A stretch of 64,000 bases of DNA from Natrialba magadii ATCC 43099 (GCF_000025625.1 NC_013922.1:2356001-2420000); one strand, 5' to 3'. Counted from the first letter of the stretch, positions 9,210-18,454 are shown. Notes: generated by a model from the letters alone, not told the origin. Program-made: numbers and translations.

Positions 9210-10082
9210 ATGACGATGTCCGACCCGGTCGTCGAGGACGTCGTCACGACGGTGAGCCACTCCGCACCGGAGATCCGACGTGGACTTGTCGGTCGCCGCG
9301 ACGCCGTCGACGAGGAGAATCCAAGCGGTGAGACGCAGGTTGAAGCCGACATCTGGGCGGACGAATTGCTCGCCGACCGACTCTCGTCGATCGACGGCGT
9401 CAGTCAGTACGCGAGCGAGGAGCGCGAAGCGATCATCGACTGTGGTAGAGACGCGGCTTCGACGGACGGCTACACCGTCGCCGTCGATCCACTCGACGGT
9501 TCCTCGAATCTCACGTCCAACAACGCGATGGGGACCATCATCGGTGTCTACGACGCGCCGCTGCCAGCCCGCGGTGAGAACCTCGTTGCGGCGGCGTACG
9601 TGCTCTACGGCCCGATCACGACGATGCTCCTCGCAACCGAGGACACCGTCTCGGAGTACGAACTGACCGACGGCAACCATCGCCGTATCCGCGAGGATAT
9701 CACACTCCCCGACGACCCGGTCGTCTACGGCTTCGGCGGCCGCGTCCCTGACTGGACCGACGAGTTCACGGAGTACGCCCGGACGATCGAGACCGAACTC
9801 AAACGCCGCTACGGTGGTGCGATGATCGGCGACGTCAACCAGGTGCTGACCTACGGCGGCATCTTCGGCTACCCGGGGCTCGAATCCCGGCCTGAAGGAA
9901 AGCTCCGCCTGCAGTTCGAGGGTAACCCGGTCGGTTACATCGTCGAGCAAGCGGGCGGACGCTCCTCGAACGGCGAGCAATCGTTGCTCACCGTCGACCC
10001 AAGCGACGATATCCACGAACGGACACCGGTGTTCGTCGGCAACGAGTCACTGATCGATCGACTCGAGATGCAGTTGTCCTGA
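9210..10082 (+). CDS. fbp: Class I fructose-1,6-bisphosphatase
   Basis: This phosphatase of the inositol-monophosphatase/FBPase superfamily hydrolyses fructose-1,6-bisphosphate to fructose-6-phosphate, the committed gluconeogenic step. The metal-binding signature DPLDGSSN is at about residue 95, the upstream acidic site is SEEREA, and substrate contacts lie in the FGGRVPDW and [16 protein letters not shown] regions. The C-terminal [15 protein letters not shown] is family-typical. The start is ATG 9210 (or 9216), overlapping the aldolase stop region. The IS1341-type element begins about 55 nt after the stop codon, but the gene itself looks intact. Confidence 0.95.
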   Translation: MTMSDPVVEDVVTTVSHSAPEIRRGLVGRRDAVDEENPSGETQVEADIWADELLADRLSSIDGVSQYASEEREAIIDCGRDAASTDGYTVAVDPLDGSSNLTSNNAMGTIIGVYDAPLPARGENLVAAAYVLYGPITTMLLATEDTVSEYELTDGNHRRIREDITLPDDPVVYGFGGRVPDWTDEFTEYARTIETELKRRYGGAMIGDVNQVLTYGGIFGYPGLESRPEGKLRLQFEGNPVGYIVEQAGGRSSNGEQSLLTVDPSDDIHERTPVFVGNESLIDRLEMQLS

Positions 10083-10135
10083 GCAGGGACTGAAATCGGA
10101 ACCGGATCAAAGCCGACACTGGAACCGGAAGTGAA

Positions 10136-11395
10136 CTACCCCTGCCTACTCGCCGCCGTTGGCGGCTCCTTGAGGCAGGGGCTTCCTGCTTCCACGACGC
10201 GCTTTGCAGGAACAACCGCAGTTCCCGTAGGGAGCGCAGTCTCCACAGGCGTTAATTCGGAGTGACCGACTCCTAGTTTCGAGAGTCCGCGAGAAAGAAC
10301 GTTCCACGCTGCGTTTGCGTCTCTGTCCACCTCGAACCCACAGGCCGGACAAGAATGTTCACGCACCCAGAGCGGTTTGTCGGTTTTGACGCCACACTGG
10401 GCGCACTCTTTGGTGGTGCCGTCAGGGTCAACATCCACGAAGTGCGTGCCTTCTCGCTCGCACTTGTATTCGAGCATATCGGTGAAAGTGCTCCACGCCG
10501 CTGACGCCGTATTGCGACTGTTGCGCGGCGATTCGAGCATCCCTTTCACGTCAAGGTCTTCAACGGCCACGAGATCGTACTCCCGAGCGTAATAGTTCGA
10601 GAGTGTGTGCAGGAAGTCACGCCGCTTGCGCTTGATGTCGAGATGACACTCGGCAACTGCCTGCCGCTGTTTTTCCCAGTTGTTCGACCCGTGCTCTTTG
10701 CGCGAGAGGTTTCGTTGCTCCCGTTCAAGCCTGTCGCGGTCTTCCGAGAGGTCAAGTGAACCAACTGCCGTGCCGTCAGTGTCGTGGGCATACTTCAGAA
10801 TTCCCACGTCGATGCCAACCATCTCGTCCGCGTCAACATCCTCCAGCGACGGTTTGGCAGGTTCATCTTTATCATCAACGGTGAATGAGGCGTACCACTC
10901 TCCAGTTGGTTCTTTCTTGAGCGTGACTTCTTTGACTGTTTCATCTTCGGGGATTTGTCGGTGACACTCAATCGGTATATCCGCGAGTTTCGACAACGAG
11001 AGGACAGTCTGACCGTTCTTCTTGTCGAACTCGAAGCCAGACTGGACGTATGTGAAACTGCGGAACTCTCTCGGTGCCTTCCAGTTGAGACTCCCGACGT
11101 TGTACCCCTTTTCTTTCAGTTCAGATAGTGCCGTGATACTGTCTTCAATCCGCATGACTGCGGCCTGTGCAACCGTTGAGTACAGGTCATTCAGTTCATC
11201 CCACCAGTCTTTCAGGTCGGTGAGTTGATCGCGGACCTGTCGCACTCGTTGGTTGAGCGTTCCTGCCGAGTCGGGAATCTTGTTAAAATCCCTGAGAGCG
11301 TGGTTGTAGAGTTGCCTACAGGTATCGCGGTGATGGTCCAGCGTTTCACGCTGTTCGGCGGTTGGTTTGAGCCGGAACCTGTAGGCGTAGTGCAT
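10136..11395 (-). CDS. tnpB: RNA-guided nuclease TnpB (IS1341-type OrfB transposase-associated protein)
   Basis: This 419-residue TnpB has all catalytic parts in place. The N-terminal helix-turn-helix region begins HYAYRFRLKPTAEQRETL. The RuvC-like core holds an Asp in VGIDVGILKYA (about residue 194), a Glu in VAVEDLDVKGML (about 275) and an Asp in DRDANAAWNVL. A zinc ribbon (CAQCG and CPACG, about 335-355) sits between the last two. TnpB proteins cut DNA guided by a short RNA transcribed from the element end, and help retain the element. The last coding bases overlap the right-end hairpin, as expected when the guide RNA scaffold comes from the 3' end of the gene. No frameshift is seen. Confidence 0.93.
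   Translation of the reverse strand: MHYAYRFRLKPTAEQRETLDHHRDTCRQLYNHALRDFNKIPDSAGTLNQRVRQVRDQLTDLKDWWDELNDLYSTVAQAAVMRIEDSITALSELKEKGYNVGSLNWKAPREFRSFTYVQSGFEFDKKNGQTVLSLSKLADIPIECHRQIPEDETVKEVTLKKEPTGEWYASFTVDDKDEPAKPSLEDVDADEMVGIDVGILKYAHDTDGTAVGSLDLSEDRDRLEREQRNLSRKEHGSNNWEKQRQAVAECHLDIKRKRRDFLHTLSNYYAREYDLVAVEDLDVKGMLESPRNSRNTASAAWSTFTDMLEYKCEREGTHFVDVDPDGTTKECAQCGVKTDKPLWVREHSCPACGFEVDRDANAAWNVLSRGLSKLGVGHSELTPVETALPTGTAVVPAKRVVEAGSPCLKEPPTAASRQG
10139..10181 (-). ncRNA. Right-end hairpin, probable omega-RNA (reRNA) scaffold of TnpB
   Basis: The outer arms CCCCTGCCT (10139-10147) and AGGCAGGGG (10173-10181) pair perfectly. Inner arms GCCGCC (10152-10157) and GGCGGC (10161-10166) close a 3-nt loop. 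The structure covers the last codons of tnpB. In studied IS605-group elements the guide RNA scaffold ends at this boundary, and the adjacent flank acts as guide. Here that would be the host sequence immediately left of 10139, read on the minus strand. The RNA itself is inferred from position and structure only. Confidence 0.6.
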
Positions 11396-11398
11396 CAG

Positions 11399-11521
11399 TT
11401 ATCCCTCACGTTGTTCGATAAGCTCGTCCAGTTTCTCTTGGACGAACGAGGAGAGATTCAAGTGGTTCTCCTCGACCCACTCAGCTTGATCTTCACGGAT
11501 TGTGATGTTCTTCCGTTCCAC
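11399..11521 (-). CDS. Small companion gene of TnpB (basic/acidic helical protein, about 40 aa)
   Basis: A GTG-initiated frame encodes 40 residues beginning VERKNITIREDQAEWVEEN and ending LDELIEQREG. It stops 3 nt before the tnpB ATG, so translation is probably coupled. The ITIREDQAEWVEE...SSFVQEKLDELIE pattern resembles ribbon-helix-helix antitoxin or CopG-like proteins. Similar short genes sit before tnpB in other haloarchaeal IS1341-type elements (from memory). An upstream ATG at 11546-11548 would extend it to 49 residues. Its role, perhaps autoregulation of the element, is inference. Confidence 0.7.
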   Translation of the reverse strand: MERKNITIREDQAEWVEENHLNLSSFVQEKLDELIEQREG

Positions 11522-11616
11522 GGTGTGTATTATACGCAGTATGTGCATAACTGTATCGGTTCGTGGGCCTGTGGGCCAGCAACAGGAAGGTGAAAAAGGC
11601 GAAGACGGCGCTGTAT

Positions 11617-11660
11617 CCCCGCCCTACTCGCTCCCTTTGGTCGCTCCTTGAGGACGGGGG
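11617..11660 (-). repeat. Left-end hairpin of the IS1341-type element
   Basis: CCCCGCCCT (11617-11625) pairs with the AGGACGGGG run at 11651-11659, with one mismatch. The enclosed ACTCGC...GCTCCTTGAGG segment is nearly the same as in the right-end hairpin. Both hairpins point the same way, as in strand-specific IS200/IS605 ends. Confidence 0.7.
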
Positions 11661-11794
11661 CTTAGCGCCTGAAATTAGCTAAAACCAAACGACACTGCCC
11701 CTCTCGCTCTTCTTCATCACCCTCGGTTTTCGGCACTATCGTCGACGCGAGACGCGAGACGTGAGACACGCCCCACCAGCAACACCAAGCTGTG

Positions 11795-12013
11795 CTACCA
11801 CGGTCGCGTAATCGAAACATACCCTGCAACGCCGAGAAACAGCACCGCGTAGAACACCCAGCGCGGCCAGCCAGTCTGCAAGAACAGCAGCGTCAGCAAC
11901 AGGACGAACGCGCCGATGAGAATCGCGTCAGCGATAACTCGTCCGATCCCGCCGAGGATCGCCCTGCCGCTTGGAGTCGACCGCGTACTCGAGTGTGACG
12001 AGCCGTCGCTCAC
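11795..12013 (-). CDS. Small membrane protein (two helices)
   Basis: This 72-residue protein has a polar Ser/Thr-rich N-terminus (MSDGSSHSSTRSTPSG) and two hydrophobic helices at about residues 27-47 and 51-68. It ends in a short TRPW tail. It is expected to be an integral membrane protein of unknown role. It precedes, on the same strand, nothing obvious to its left; the exported protease-like gene lies upstream. Haloarchaeal genomes carry many such short membrane proteins. Confidence 0.65.
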   Translation of the reverse strand: MSDGSSHSSTRSTPSGRAILGGIGRVIADAILIGAFVLLLTLLFLQTGWPRWVFYAVLFLGVAGYVSITRPW

Positions 12014-12145
12014 TGTGTCCTCCGTGTGTGCAGCGGTGAGTCGTTCGAGACAGTCACTGGTAGGATGGTCAGTGCAGTCATCGCCGATGCGAGTGGTACA
12101 GTCCTCGCCGAATCGATCATTGCGATCAGTCGCCGTTCGCAGCGC

Positions 12146-13381
12146 TCAGAAGTGATAGCCATGGAGTTCAGTCAATCTGTACGCACCAACCCCCCAGACG
12201 TAGCTCTGGCCGGGCCACCAGGTACGAGCGTTGTTGAAACCAGCGATGAGGACGTCCTCATCTGTCCCCTCTGGATCGGCGTGAAAGCTCACCGATCCAC
12301 TGTCACCGTCGGTCAGATCCATCTCCCCACCCCACCGAATCTGACCGTATCGGCAGAAGTTATCCGTAAAGCAGGTCACCGCGTCGATCCCCTGAATCGA
12401 ACCCGTCGTGTGGCCGGTCATCGCGCCAACCTTCTCGAGTCGTTCACCGCGAGCCATCAGGTCCGCGAGACCGAACTTGGTGTACTGTCCGCGTACTCGC
12501 AGCGGCGGCTGCGTGTCGATCAAACTGACCGGTTCGATGTCGCCCGTCGGTTCGATGGTGGCGAAGTCTTCGACCGGGTGTGCACTCGAAACAGTGCCAA
12601 GCGAAACGTGGTCTGAATCTTGGACAGGGAGTGCGACGGATTCACCGGTCGGATCGGGGTTGCCTTCGAAGGCGTGTTCTGCGGTCACGAAGAACGCTTG
12701 CTCCTCGTCGGGGCTGTACAGTGCCGGCCCGAGCGTTGCTAAACTCGTCGGCGTCTCACACGCAACCCCGCTCGGAACGTACCCATCGTGGACCTGCTCG
12801 ACGATACGCGGCTCGAACGAGTCGTACCCGCCCTCGTTGTCATCGACGTTTTCGAGATCCTCTGCGTCCTCGATGTCACCGACGTCTTCCAGGTCGTCGA
12901 TTCCGTCGTCGTCGAAGATGGCTTCGATCTCGACCGGAATGCCGGTTGTGAGCTGGTCGAGAAGGTCACGAACGGAATCCCAGTCTCGCGAGATGCCGAC
13001 CGAGACGGTGGCGGTCTCGCTCTGATAGGTGCCAGGGACGACCGCGCTCCCAAGATAGCCGGTGAACGCGAGCTGTGCCAGTCGCTCGTTTAGCTCGATC
13101 GCGGACTCGAGTGCCGCGTACCAGCCCGCAGGGACGTAGCGTGTCCGCTCTGTCAGCGACCAGGGATCGTCCGGATTTTCCCTGACGAGCGCGGTCACGA
13201 TCGGCACATCGCCGTCGTCGGCACTCAAGAAATCCTCGACGCCGAGGAACTGTGCCATGCCGACGGCGTAGCCACCGGTCGCGAGCGTTCGGATGAACTC
13301 ACGACGATCCATTCCCGCATCGAGACGATCCCGAATCGTCGCGAGCCGCCGAACTCCGCGTTCTGTCGTATCTCCTGACAT
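12146..13381 (-). CDS. Tat-exported trypsin-like serine protease fold protein
   Basis: The 411-residue protein has a twin-arginine-type motif (DRREFIRTLATGG, about residues 25-37). Its C-terminal half resembles chymotrypsin-fold proteases: a candidate catalytic His in FFVTAEHAF, a candidate Asp in PVEDFATIEP, and the nucleophile motif GDSGS (Ser at about residue 361). About 30 residues of Asp/Glu-rich insert (around 155-185, DDDGIDDLEDVGDIEDAEDL) separate the N-terminal region from the protease part. Substrate and processing are unknown. Proteolytic activity is inferred only from the triad-like motifs and overall arrangement. Confidence 0.72.
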   Translation of the reverse strand: MSGDTTERGVRRLATIRDRLDAGMDRREFIRTLATGGYAVGMAQFLGVEDFLSADDGDVPIVTALVRENPDDPWSLTERTRYVPAGWYAALESAIELNERLAQLAFTGYLGSAVVPGTYQSETATVSVGISRDWDSVRDLLDQLTTGIPVEIEAIFDDDGIDDLEDVGDIEDAEDLENVDDNEGGYDSFEPRIVEQVHDGYVPSGVACETPTSLATLGPALYSPDEEQAFFVTAEHAFEGNPDPTGESVALPVQDSDHVSLGTVSSAHPVEDFATIEPTGDIEPVSLIDTQPPLRVRGQYTKFGLADLMARGERLEKVGAMTGHTTGSIQGIDAVTCFTDNFCRYGQIRWGGEMDLTDGDSGSVSFHADPEGTDEDVLIAGFNNARTWWPGQSYVWGVGAYRLTELHGYHF

Positions 13382-14288
13382 GTACTTGAGAGTCGGTGCC
13401 GTCTTCGATTCTATTTCCGCACGTCAAAGCTAATATTCACGTACAGAGGTTATTGCAGCACGTATCTGCAGGATAGAGAGAGTTATGAATAGCCGTTGTG
13501 CCTGCAGTTGTCGCCACGGAAATACACACTGGACTTGCAAACTGATACGAATGCAACGAGGGTGACACTCACTCGTGATATAATGACTGGACGACTGAAC
13601 GCGAACGTTCGTGTCACCATGGGGGATACTCTGAATCGTCTCCGTGCTGGTGACCGCGGAGACAACCGCCGAACCGACACACCTCCGACCGGTTCGTGAC
13701 ACCCGCCGTCGCACGTTCCTCCCCAACTCGTCCGCTCGTGGCGTGTGCCGCCCTGCCGCGTCGCCGGGTGTTCGACACCGGTGTTCCTCTTACCTCCGTT
13801 TCACATCCCTTAGTCTCCTATTCTCCTATCTCTCCATCCCTCCATCTCTCCACCCCTCCACCCTTTCATCTCTCCATCCCTCCATCTCTCCATCCCTCCA
13901 TCTCTCCACCCCTCCACCCTTTCATCTCTCCATCCCTCCACCCCCGGACCCCCTGCCCCTCTCGATCATCTCGGCCCTCTCGACCACACATGTTACGTTC
14001 CTCACTGGTACTCGAGTCACACTGGTACTCGAGTACCCACGAGTTCCATTCATGCACACCCCGAGGCAGTCGTCGCATTTGGCACTCATTACTGGAGTGT
14101 AATCACTGATGGGGGAGACGATACGGCTCTCATAACAATACCCGTTATCGGGGACACATCGACTGGAAGCCGGTTGCTCCCGGTGGGAGACGGCGAACGG
14201 TCGGTGTTATGTAACGGGTACAGCGACCAACACAGTCGTTCGCTACCAGTGGTCCACGCCCATCCGGTTCGATTCCGGGCGGGAGCGT
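13382..14288. other. Long intergenic region, no convincing gene
   Basis: About 900 nt without a reading frame I trust. It holds a pyrimidine-rich 56-bp tandem duplication (13828-13940) and two close copies of CTGGTACTCGAGT (about 14007-14035). A tRNA-like T-arm occurs near 14263-14287 but does not complete a tRNA. Open frames across the pyrimidine tract encode only Ser/Pro/His/Leu repeats. The region may be the remnant of a lost gene. Confidence 0.6.
13828..13940. repeat. Perfect 56-bp tandem duplication in a pyrimidine tract
   Basis: Two consecutive exact 56-bp copies (13828-13883 and 13884-13939) consist of CTCCATC/CCTCCAT submotifs on the + strand, with almost no G. The mirror-like polypyrimidine composition could form triplex (H-form) DNA. 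It lies between genes. Confidence 0.85.
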
Positions 14289-14639
14289 ATGCAATCCGAC
14301 GCCGTCTACTCGGTACCGCGGCTGACCGCTACCGTTACGACGAGCGATCTCGACCGCTTCCTCTGGGTGCTCGTCGGTGTGTCGCTCGTGGGAGATGTCG
14401 TGACGACGTTTCTCGGTCTGCATCTTGGCCTCTCCGAGTCGAATCCGATCGCACGAAGCGCTATCGACGGCTACGGCCTCGTTGGGATGCTCGTGCTGAA
14501 AGCTGCGGCTGTCGGCGTCGGACTGTGTTGTCGGCCGCTCTTGCCCAGAGTGTATCAGCCGATCGTTCCTGCTGGACTGGCGCTTCCGTGGCTCATCGCG
14601 AGCGGGATCAACATCTATATGATTTCGACGGTGGTCTGA
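14289..14639 (+). CDS. Small integral membrane protein (DUF5658-like)
   Basis: This 116-residue protein has a first helix at about residues 22-44 (LDRFLWVLVGVSLVGDVVTT) and then the segment LGLSESNPIARSAIDGYG. Two further hydrophobic helices follow. The GDVVTTFLGL...ESNPIA arrangement resembles DUF5658-type membrane proteins. The function is unknown. The start ATG immediately follows a tRNA-like T-arm sequence that I consider accidental. Confidence 0.75.
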   Translation: MQSDAVYSVPRLTATVTTSDLDRFLWVLVGVSLVGDVVTTFLGLHLGLSESNPIARSAIDGYGLVGMLVLKAAAVGVGLCCRPLLPRVYQPIVPAGLALPWLIASGINIYMISTVV

Positions 14640-14692
14640 GCTGGGTTCGAGTCGACAGTTGTTAGCCGGTGTGCTCGCCGTTCGAGAGGTGA

Positions 14693-15151
14693 CTACTCGT
14701 CGACGGATTCGCGTTTCAGCGAGAGCGCGGTCCGGTCGAACTCACAGACCAGGTCGTCGTCCTGATTGAACACTTCAACGTGCATGGTGACGACGCCGCG
14801 TTCGCCGTCGCTCGTTTCGTGTTTGTCCGTAACAGTCGACTGGACACGGAGGGTATCGCCGTGGAACACGGGATGGGGGTGTTCGACGTTGTCGTACGAG
14901 AGGTTCGCAACGATGGTTCCATCGGTCGTCTCGGGGATCGAGATACCGACGGCGAGACTCATCGTGTAGAGCCCGTTGACCAGTCGCTCGCCGAAGTCGG
15001 TGTCGGCTGCGAACTCGTCGTCCAGGTGCAGCGGCTGCTGGTTCATCGTCATATCACAGAACCGCTGGTTGTCGCTCTCGGAGACAGTTCGTCGTCGCTC
15101 GTGTTCGATCGTTTCGCCGACCGTGAACTCCTCGTAGTACAGCCCGGTCAT
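14693..15151 (-). CDS. MaoC-family (hot-dog fold) dehydratase/hydratase
   Basis: This single-domain MaoC-like protein (152 residues from the ATG at 15149-15151) has YYEEFTVGETIEHERR at the start. The hydratase signature region reads FCDMTMNQQPLHLDDEFA, followed by FGERLVNGLYTMSLAVG. Such enzymes hydrate enoyl-CoA or mesaconyl-CoA-type substrates. An earlier ATG would add 30 codons across a promoter-like stretch and is not needed. Three direct repeats lie upstream of its likely promoter. The substrate is unknown; a link to the lyase and glutamate dehydrogenases several kilobases away is possible but unproven. Confidence 0.9.
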   Translation of the reverse strand: MTGLYYEEFTVGETIEHERRRTVSESDNQRFCDMTMNQQPLHLDDEFAADTDFGERLVNGLYTMSLAVGISIPETTDGTIVANLSYDNVEHPHPVFHGDTLRVQSTVTDKHETSDGERGVVTMHVEVFNQDDDLVCEFDRTALSLKRESVDE

Positions 15152-15196
15152 ACGTTCGACGTGGAGGGGTTGGATCAAAAAGATAGTGTAGCGTCC

Positions 15197-15263
15197 CGGA
15201 AGTTGTACAGCATCCGATAGTTGGAGGGAGTTGTGCAGCATCCCGGGAGTTGTGCAGCACCCC
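15197..15263 (-). repeat. Three imperfect direct repeats upstream of the MaoC gene
   Basis: Read on the minus strand, three copies of GCTG(C/T)ACAACT(C/T)CC occur within 67 nt, spaced 20 and 28 nt apart. They lie upstream of a TATA-like CTATCTTTTT element about 30 nt before the MaoC start. The position suggests binding sites for a regulator. Confidence 0.6.
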
Positions 15264-15375
15264 GGTAGCTATGGATCGCGATCGGATTAGGCCTCAGTTC
15301 TGTCCAACCCACCCATAGCGCTCCGCTGCTCGCGTTCGCCGTAGACCTCCGGCTCTCACGCCACCAGCCCCAGCC

Positions 15376-16776
15376 TCACTCCACCAGGTCTGTCTCCTCG
15401 CCAGCGTCCTGTTGTACCCAGATCGTCTTCGTGTTCACGAACTCCCGGATACCGTCCCGGGCGAGTTCGCGACCGTACCCCGAATCCTTCACACCGCCGA
15501 AGGGCAGCCGCGGATCGGACTTGACGAGTTCGTTCACGAACGCAAGTCCCGACTCGAACTCACGGGCGACACGCTCGCCGCGTTCCAGGTCATCGGTCCA
15601 GACGCTCGCGCCCAGCCCGAATCGAGTGTCGTTAGCCTTCTCGATCGCAGCCGCCTCGTCTGGAACCCGGAACACCGTTGCGACCGGTCCGAACAGTTCC
15701 TCCTGGTCTGCGGGTGCGTCTTCAGGAACGTCGGTCACCACCGTCGGCGGGTAAAATGCCCCCTCGCGGTCCACCGGCTCGCCGCCCAGTCGGATCTCGC
15801 CACCCTGTTCGACGGTTTCCTGTACCTGTTCGTGCAGTTGGTCGAGCAGATCCGGTCGCGCCTGCGGTCCGATATCCGTCTCCTCGTCGAGCGGATCGCC
15901 AACGACCTGGGCGTCCATCTCCTCCGTAAAGCGGTCGACAAACTCGTCGTAGACGTCCTCGACGACGATGAACCGCTTCGCCGCGATACAGGACTGCCCC
16001 GAGTTCAGGAGCCGAGCCTGGACTGCCGTCTCGACTGTTTCCTCCATCGGGGCGTCCTCGAGTACCACGAACGGATCGCTGCCGCCGAGTTCGAGGACGG
16101 TCTTTTTGAGTTCGCTGCCGGCAGTTTCGGCGACCGCACGGCCTGCGCCGTCGCTTCCGGTGAGCGTCACACCCTGAATGCGGTCGTCCTCGATCACCGC
16201 CTCGATTTCACTGGAGTCGATCAGCAGTGTCGTAAAGACGTCCTCCGGAAAGCCAGCCTCGTGGAAGATATCCGCAATCGCACGTGCGCAACCGGGAACG
16301 TTCGAGGCGTGTTTCAACAGGCCAACGTTCCCCGCAGCGAGGTTCGGAGCAGCGAATCGAAAGACCTGCCAGAACGGGAAGTTCCACGGCATGATCGCGA
16401 GGATTGGTCCGAGGGGCTGGTGTGCGACGACGGTTCTGGCGTTCGGATCACTCGCGACTACCTCGTCCTGGAGAAACTCGGCTGCGTGCTCGCCGTAGTA
16501 GTCACAGACCCACGCACACTTCTCGACCTCGGCGCGCGCCTGCTCGATCGGCTTCCCCATCTCTCGTGTCATCAGTTCGGCGTACTCCTCGGTGTTCTCT
16601 CGAAGCACGTCGCCAGCGTTCACGAGCAACCGCTGGCGCGTCTCAATTGGCACGTCGCGCCACTCCTCGAAGGCGGTCTGTGCGCGTTCGAGCCGCTCAC
16701 TGCGTTCGCTCGCGTTCGTTTCGTCGTACGTCTCGATCACGTCGCCGGTCGCCGGATTCGTGCTCTCGATCGACAT
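15376..16776 (-). CDS. NAD(P)-dependent aldehyde dehydrogenase (succinate-semialdehyde type)
   Basis: This 466-residue ALDH-superfamily enzyme starts at the ATG 16774-16776 ([17 protein letters not shown]). It has the general-base Glu in [11 protein letters not shown], the catalytic Cys in [14 protein letters not shown], and the NAD-binding [11 protein letters not shown] region. The C-terminal motif reads [17 protein letters not shown]. The shorter form with this C-terminus resembles succinate-semialdehyde or related dehydrogenases, so the product would be succinate or a similar acid. It lies upstream of the MaoC gene on the same strand, but 224 nt apart, so the two may be transcribed separately. 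Confidence 0.93.
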   Translation of the reverse strand: MSIESTNPATGDVIETYDETNASERSERLERAQTAFEEWRDVPIETRQRLLVNAGDVLRENTEEYAELMTREMGKPIEQARAEVEKCAWVCDYYGEHAAEFLQDEVVASDPNARTVVAHQPLGPILAIMPWNFPFWQVFRFAAPNLAAGNVGLLKHASNVPGCARAIADIFHEAGFPEDVFTTLLIDSSEIEAVIEDDRIQGVTLTGSDGAGRAVAETAGSELKKTVLELGGSDPFVVLEDAPMEETVETAVQARLLNSGQSCIAAKRFIVVEDVYDEFVDRFTEEMDAQVVGDPLDEETDIGPQARPDLLDQLHEQVQETVEQGGEIRLGGEPVDREGAFYPPTVVTDVPEDAPADQEELFGPVATVFRVPDEAAAIEKANDTRFGLGASVWTDDLERGERVAREFESGLAFVNELVKSDPRLPFGGVKDSGYGRELARDGIREFVNTKTIWVQQDAGEETDLVE

Positions 16777-17069
16777 AGAGAACGCGACCACAGACAACGG
16801 CTTTAAATGAACGGGCACCTGCGACTCGTACATCTGTCACTGCCACCGTACAAGGAACCGACAAGCGAGCGTTTCAGTAGCACAGTGCAAAGCAAGTATT
16901 GCACGAATTACGGTGGAGTAACAAGGGTTATGATGGTGGGTCGGAAACGCACACATCTACACCCGCCGGCGGTCTCAGCGCACCCAACGACAGCGTGATC
17001 CACCCACGCACTCGCTGATACGCTGTTCGATCGTCTCCTCACGCGGGTACAGCCACTTTCACCATCACT

Positions 17070-18347
17070 ATGACCGCAGCCGAACCGACAACGGAACCCG
17101 AAGAAGAGGAAAGCGCAGTCGAAACAGCCCGTCGCCAACTCGAGCGCGCGGCCGCACACCTGGATGTCGACGAGGGCATCGTCGAGCGGCTTCGCCACCC
17201 GACCAGCGTCTATCGAGTCACGATCCCACTCGAGCGCGACGACGGCACCCGCGAGATGTTCACCGGCTATCGCGCCCATCACGACAGCGTTCGCGGCCCC
17301 TACAAGGGCGGACTGCGCTATCACCCTGCCGTCAACGAGGAGGAGTGTGTCGGCCTCTCGATGTGGATGACCTGGAAATGTGCCGTTATGGATCTCCCCT
17401 TTGGCGGCGCGAAAGGGGGTGTTGTCGTCGACCCGAAGGATCTCAGTACGGACGAAAAAGAGCGACTCACCCGTCGCTTCGCAGAGGAGCTCCGACCCGT
17501 TATCGGTCCGATGAAAGACATCCCGGCACCGGACATGGGAACCGACCCCGAGACGATGGCCTGGTTCATGGACGCCTATTCGATGCAGGAAGGCGAAACC
17601 ACGCCGGGCGTCGTGACCGGCAAACCGCCAGTTATCGGTGGCTCCCAGGGCCGTGAGAAGTCGCCTGGCCGGAGTGTCGGAATCATCACCGCGGAGGCGG
17701 TCGACTACTACGACTGGGAACTCGACGAGACAACTGTTGCCGTGCAAGGGTTCGGTAGCGTTGGCGCGAACGCCGCCCGCTACCTGGACGAACGCGGCGC
17801 TTCCATCGTCGCTGTTTCCGACATCGACGGTGCCATCTACGACCCTGATGGCCTCGACACGAACGACGTCGAAGACCACGACGAAACTCCAGGGATGGTC
17901 TCGGGCTACGATGCCCCACAGTCGCTTACCAACGAGGAACTGCTCGAACTCGACGTCGACGTGCTCATCCCCGCCGCAATCGGGAACGTGCTCACTGGCG
18001 ACAACGCACGCAACATCAACGCCGAGATGATCGTCGAGGGCGCGAACGGCCCGACGACCTCGACGGCCGATCAGATCTTCGAAAATCGGGATATTCCGGT
18101 CATTCCAGACATTCTGGCGAACGCGGGCGGCGTCACCGTCTCCTACTTCGAGTGGCTTCAGGACATCAACCGCCGCGCCTGGAGTCTGGAGCGCGTCCAC
18201 GAGGAACTCGAAACCGAGATGCTCCGCGCCTGGGGCGCGGTCTGTGAGGAGTACGAACGCAACGACGTGACCTGGCGCGACGCGGCGTACATCGTTGCAC
18301 TTCAGCGCATCGCCGAGGCACACGAGGCGCGCGGTCTCTGGCCGTAG
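17070..18347 (+). CDS. gdhA: Glutamate dehydrogenase (paralog 1)
   Basis: This hexameric-type glutamate dehydrogenase (425 residues) interconverts glutamate and 2-oxoglutarate plus ammonia. The substrate-binding [11 protein letters not shown], the catalytic Lys region [11 protein letters not shown], the Asp in PAPDMGT and the dinucleotide loop QGFGSVG are intact. The C-terminus has [15 protein letters not shown] short acidic N-terminal extension ([11 protein letters not shown]) precedes the core. A second glutamate dehydrogenase lies about 4 kb downstream. NAD versus NADP use cannot be decided by eye. Confidence 0.96.
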   Translation: MTAAEPTTEPEEEESAVETARRQLERAAAHLDVDEGIVERLRHPTSVYRVTIPLERDDGTREMFTGYRAHHDSVRGPYKGGLRYHPAVNEEECVGLSMWMTWKCAVMDLPFGGAKGGVVVDPKDLSTDEKERLTRRFAEELRPVIGPMKDIPAPDMGTDPETMAWFMDAYSMQEGETTPGVVTGKPPVIGGSQGREKSPGRSVGIITAEAVDYYDWELDETTVAVQGFGSVGANAARYLDERGASIVAVSDIDGAIYDPDGLDTNDVEDHDETPGMVSGYDAPQSLTNEELLELDVDVLIPAAIGNVLTGDNARNINAEMIVEGANGPTTSTADQIFENRDIPVIPDILANAGGVTVSYFEWLQDINRRAWSLERVHEELETEMLRAWGAVCEEYERNDVTWRDAAYIVALQRIAEAHEARGLWP

Positions 18348-18454
18348 ACGCTCGCTGTCTCTGTATCCGCATCCGAATCCACATCTGACCGGACCCCTTT
18401 CTGGACCTGAAACAGATCTGAAGCGGAGCTATAGTAGCCACTGCAAGTCACTGC

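Larger units (their letters stand above)
10130..11670 (-). mobile_element. IS200/IS605-group (IS1341-type) insertion element, tnpB only
   Basis: The element consists of a 40-codon companion gene and a complete tnpB on the minus strand, bounded by two very similar imperfect hairpins in the same orientation (10139-10181 and 11617-11660). Both hairpins contain ACTCGC near the 5' arm and GCTCCTTGAGG before the 3' arm. There is no tnpA transposase gene, so the element is non-autonomous. Exact ends are uncertain because this group makes no target duplication. It lies just downstream of fbp and does not appear to break a gene. Confidence 0.85.

Noticed and set aside
13644-14109. Overlapping open frames across the pyrimidine tract (Ser/His/Pro/Leu repeats)
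   Set aside because: They are by-products of the CTCCAT repeat, lack family-like sequence and occur in several frames at once.
14176-14287. tRNA-like structure with 7-bp acceptor stem (GCTCCCG/CGGGAGC) and a T-arm around TTCGATT
   Set aside because: The acceptor and T-arm pair, but the sequence between them offers no D-arm and no anticodon stem-loop even if an intron is allowed. The match is probably accidental or a decayed tRNA.
15412-16806. Long open frame antisense to the aldehyde dehydrogenase
   Set aside because: It is a mirror of the strongly biased GC-rich coding strand. No motif occurs in it, while the sense frame has all ALDH motifs.
16908-18323. Long open frame antisense to the first glutamate dehydrogenase
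   Set aside because: Same explanation: high G+C third positions create long antisense frames with no recognisable domain.
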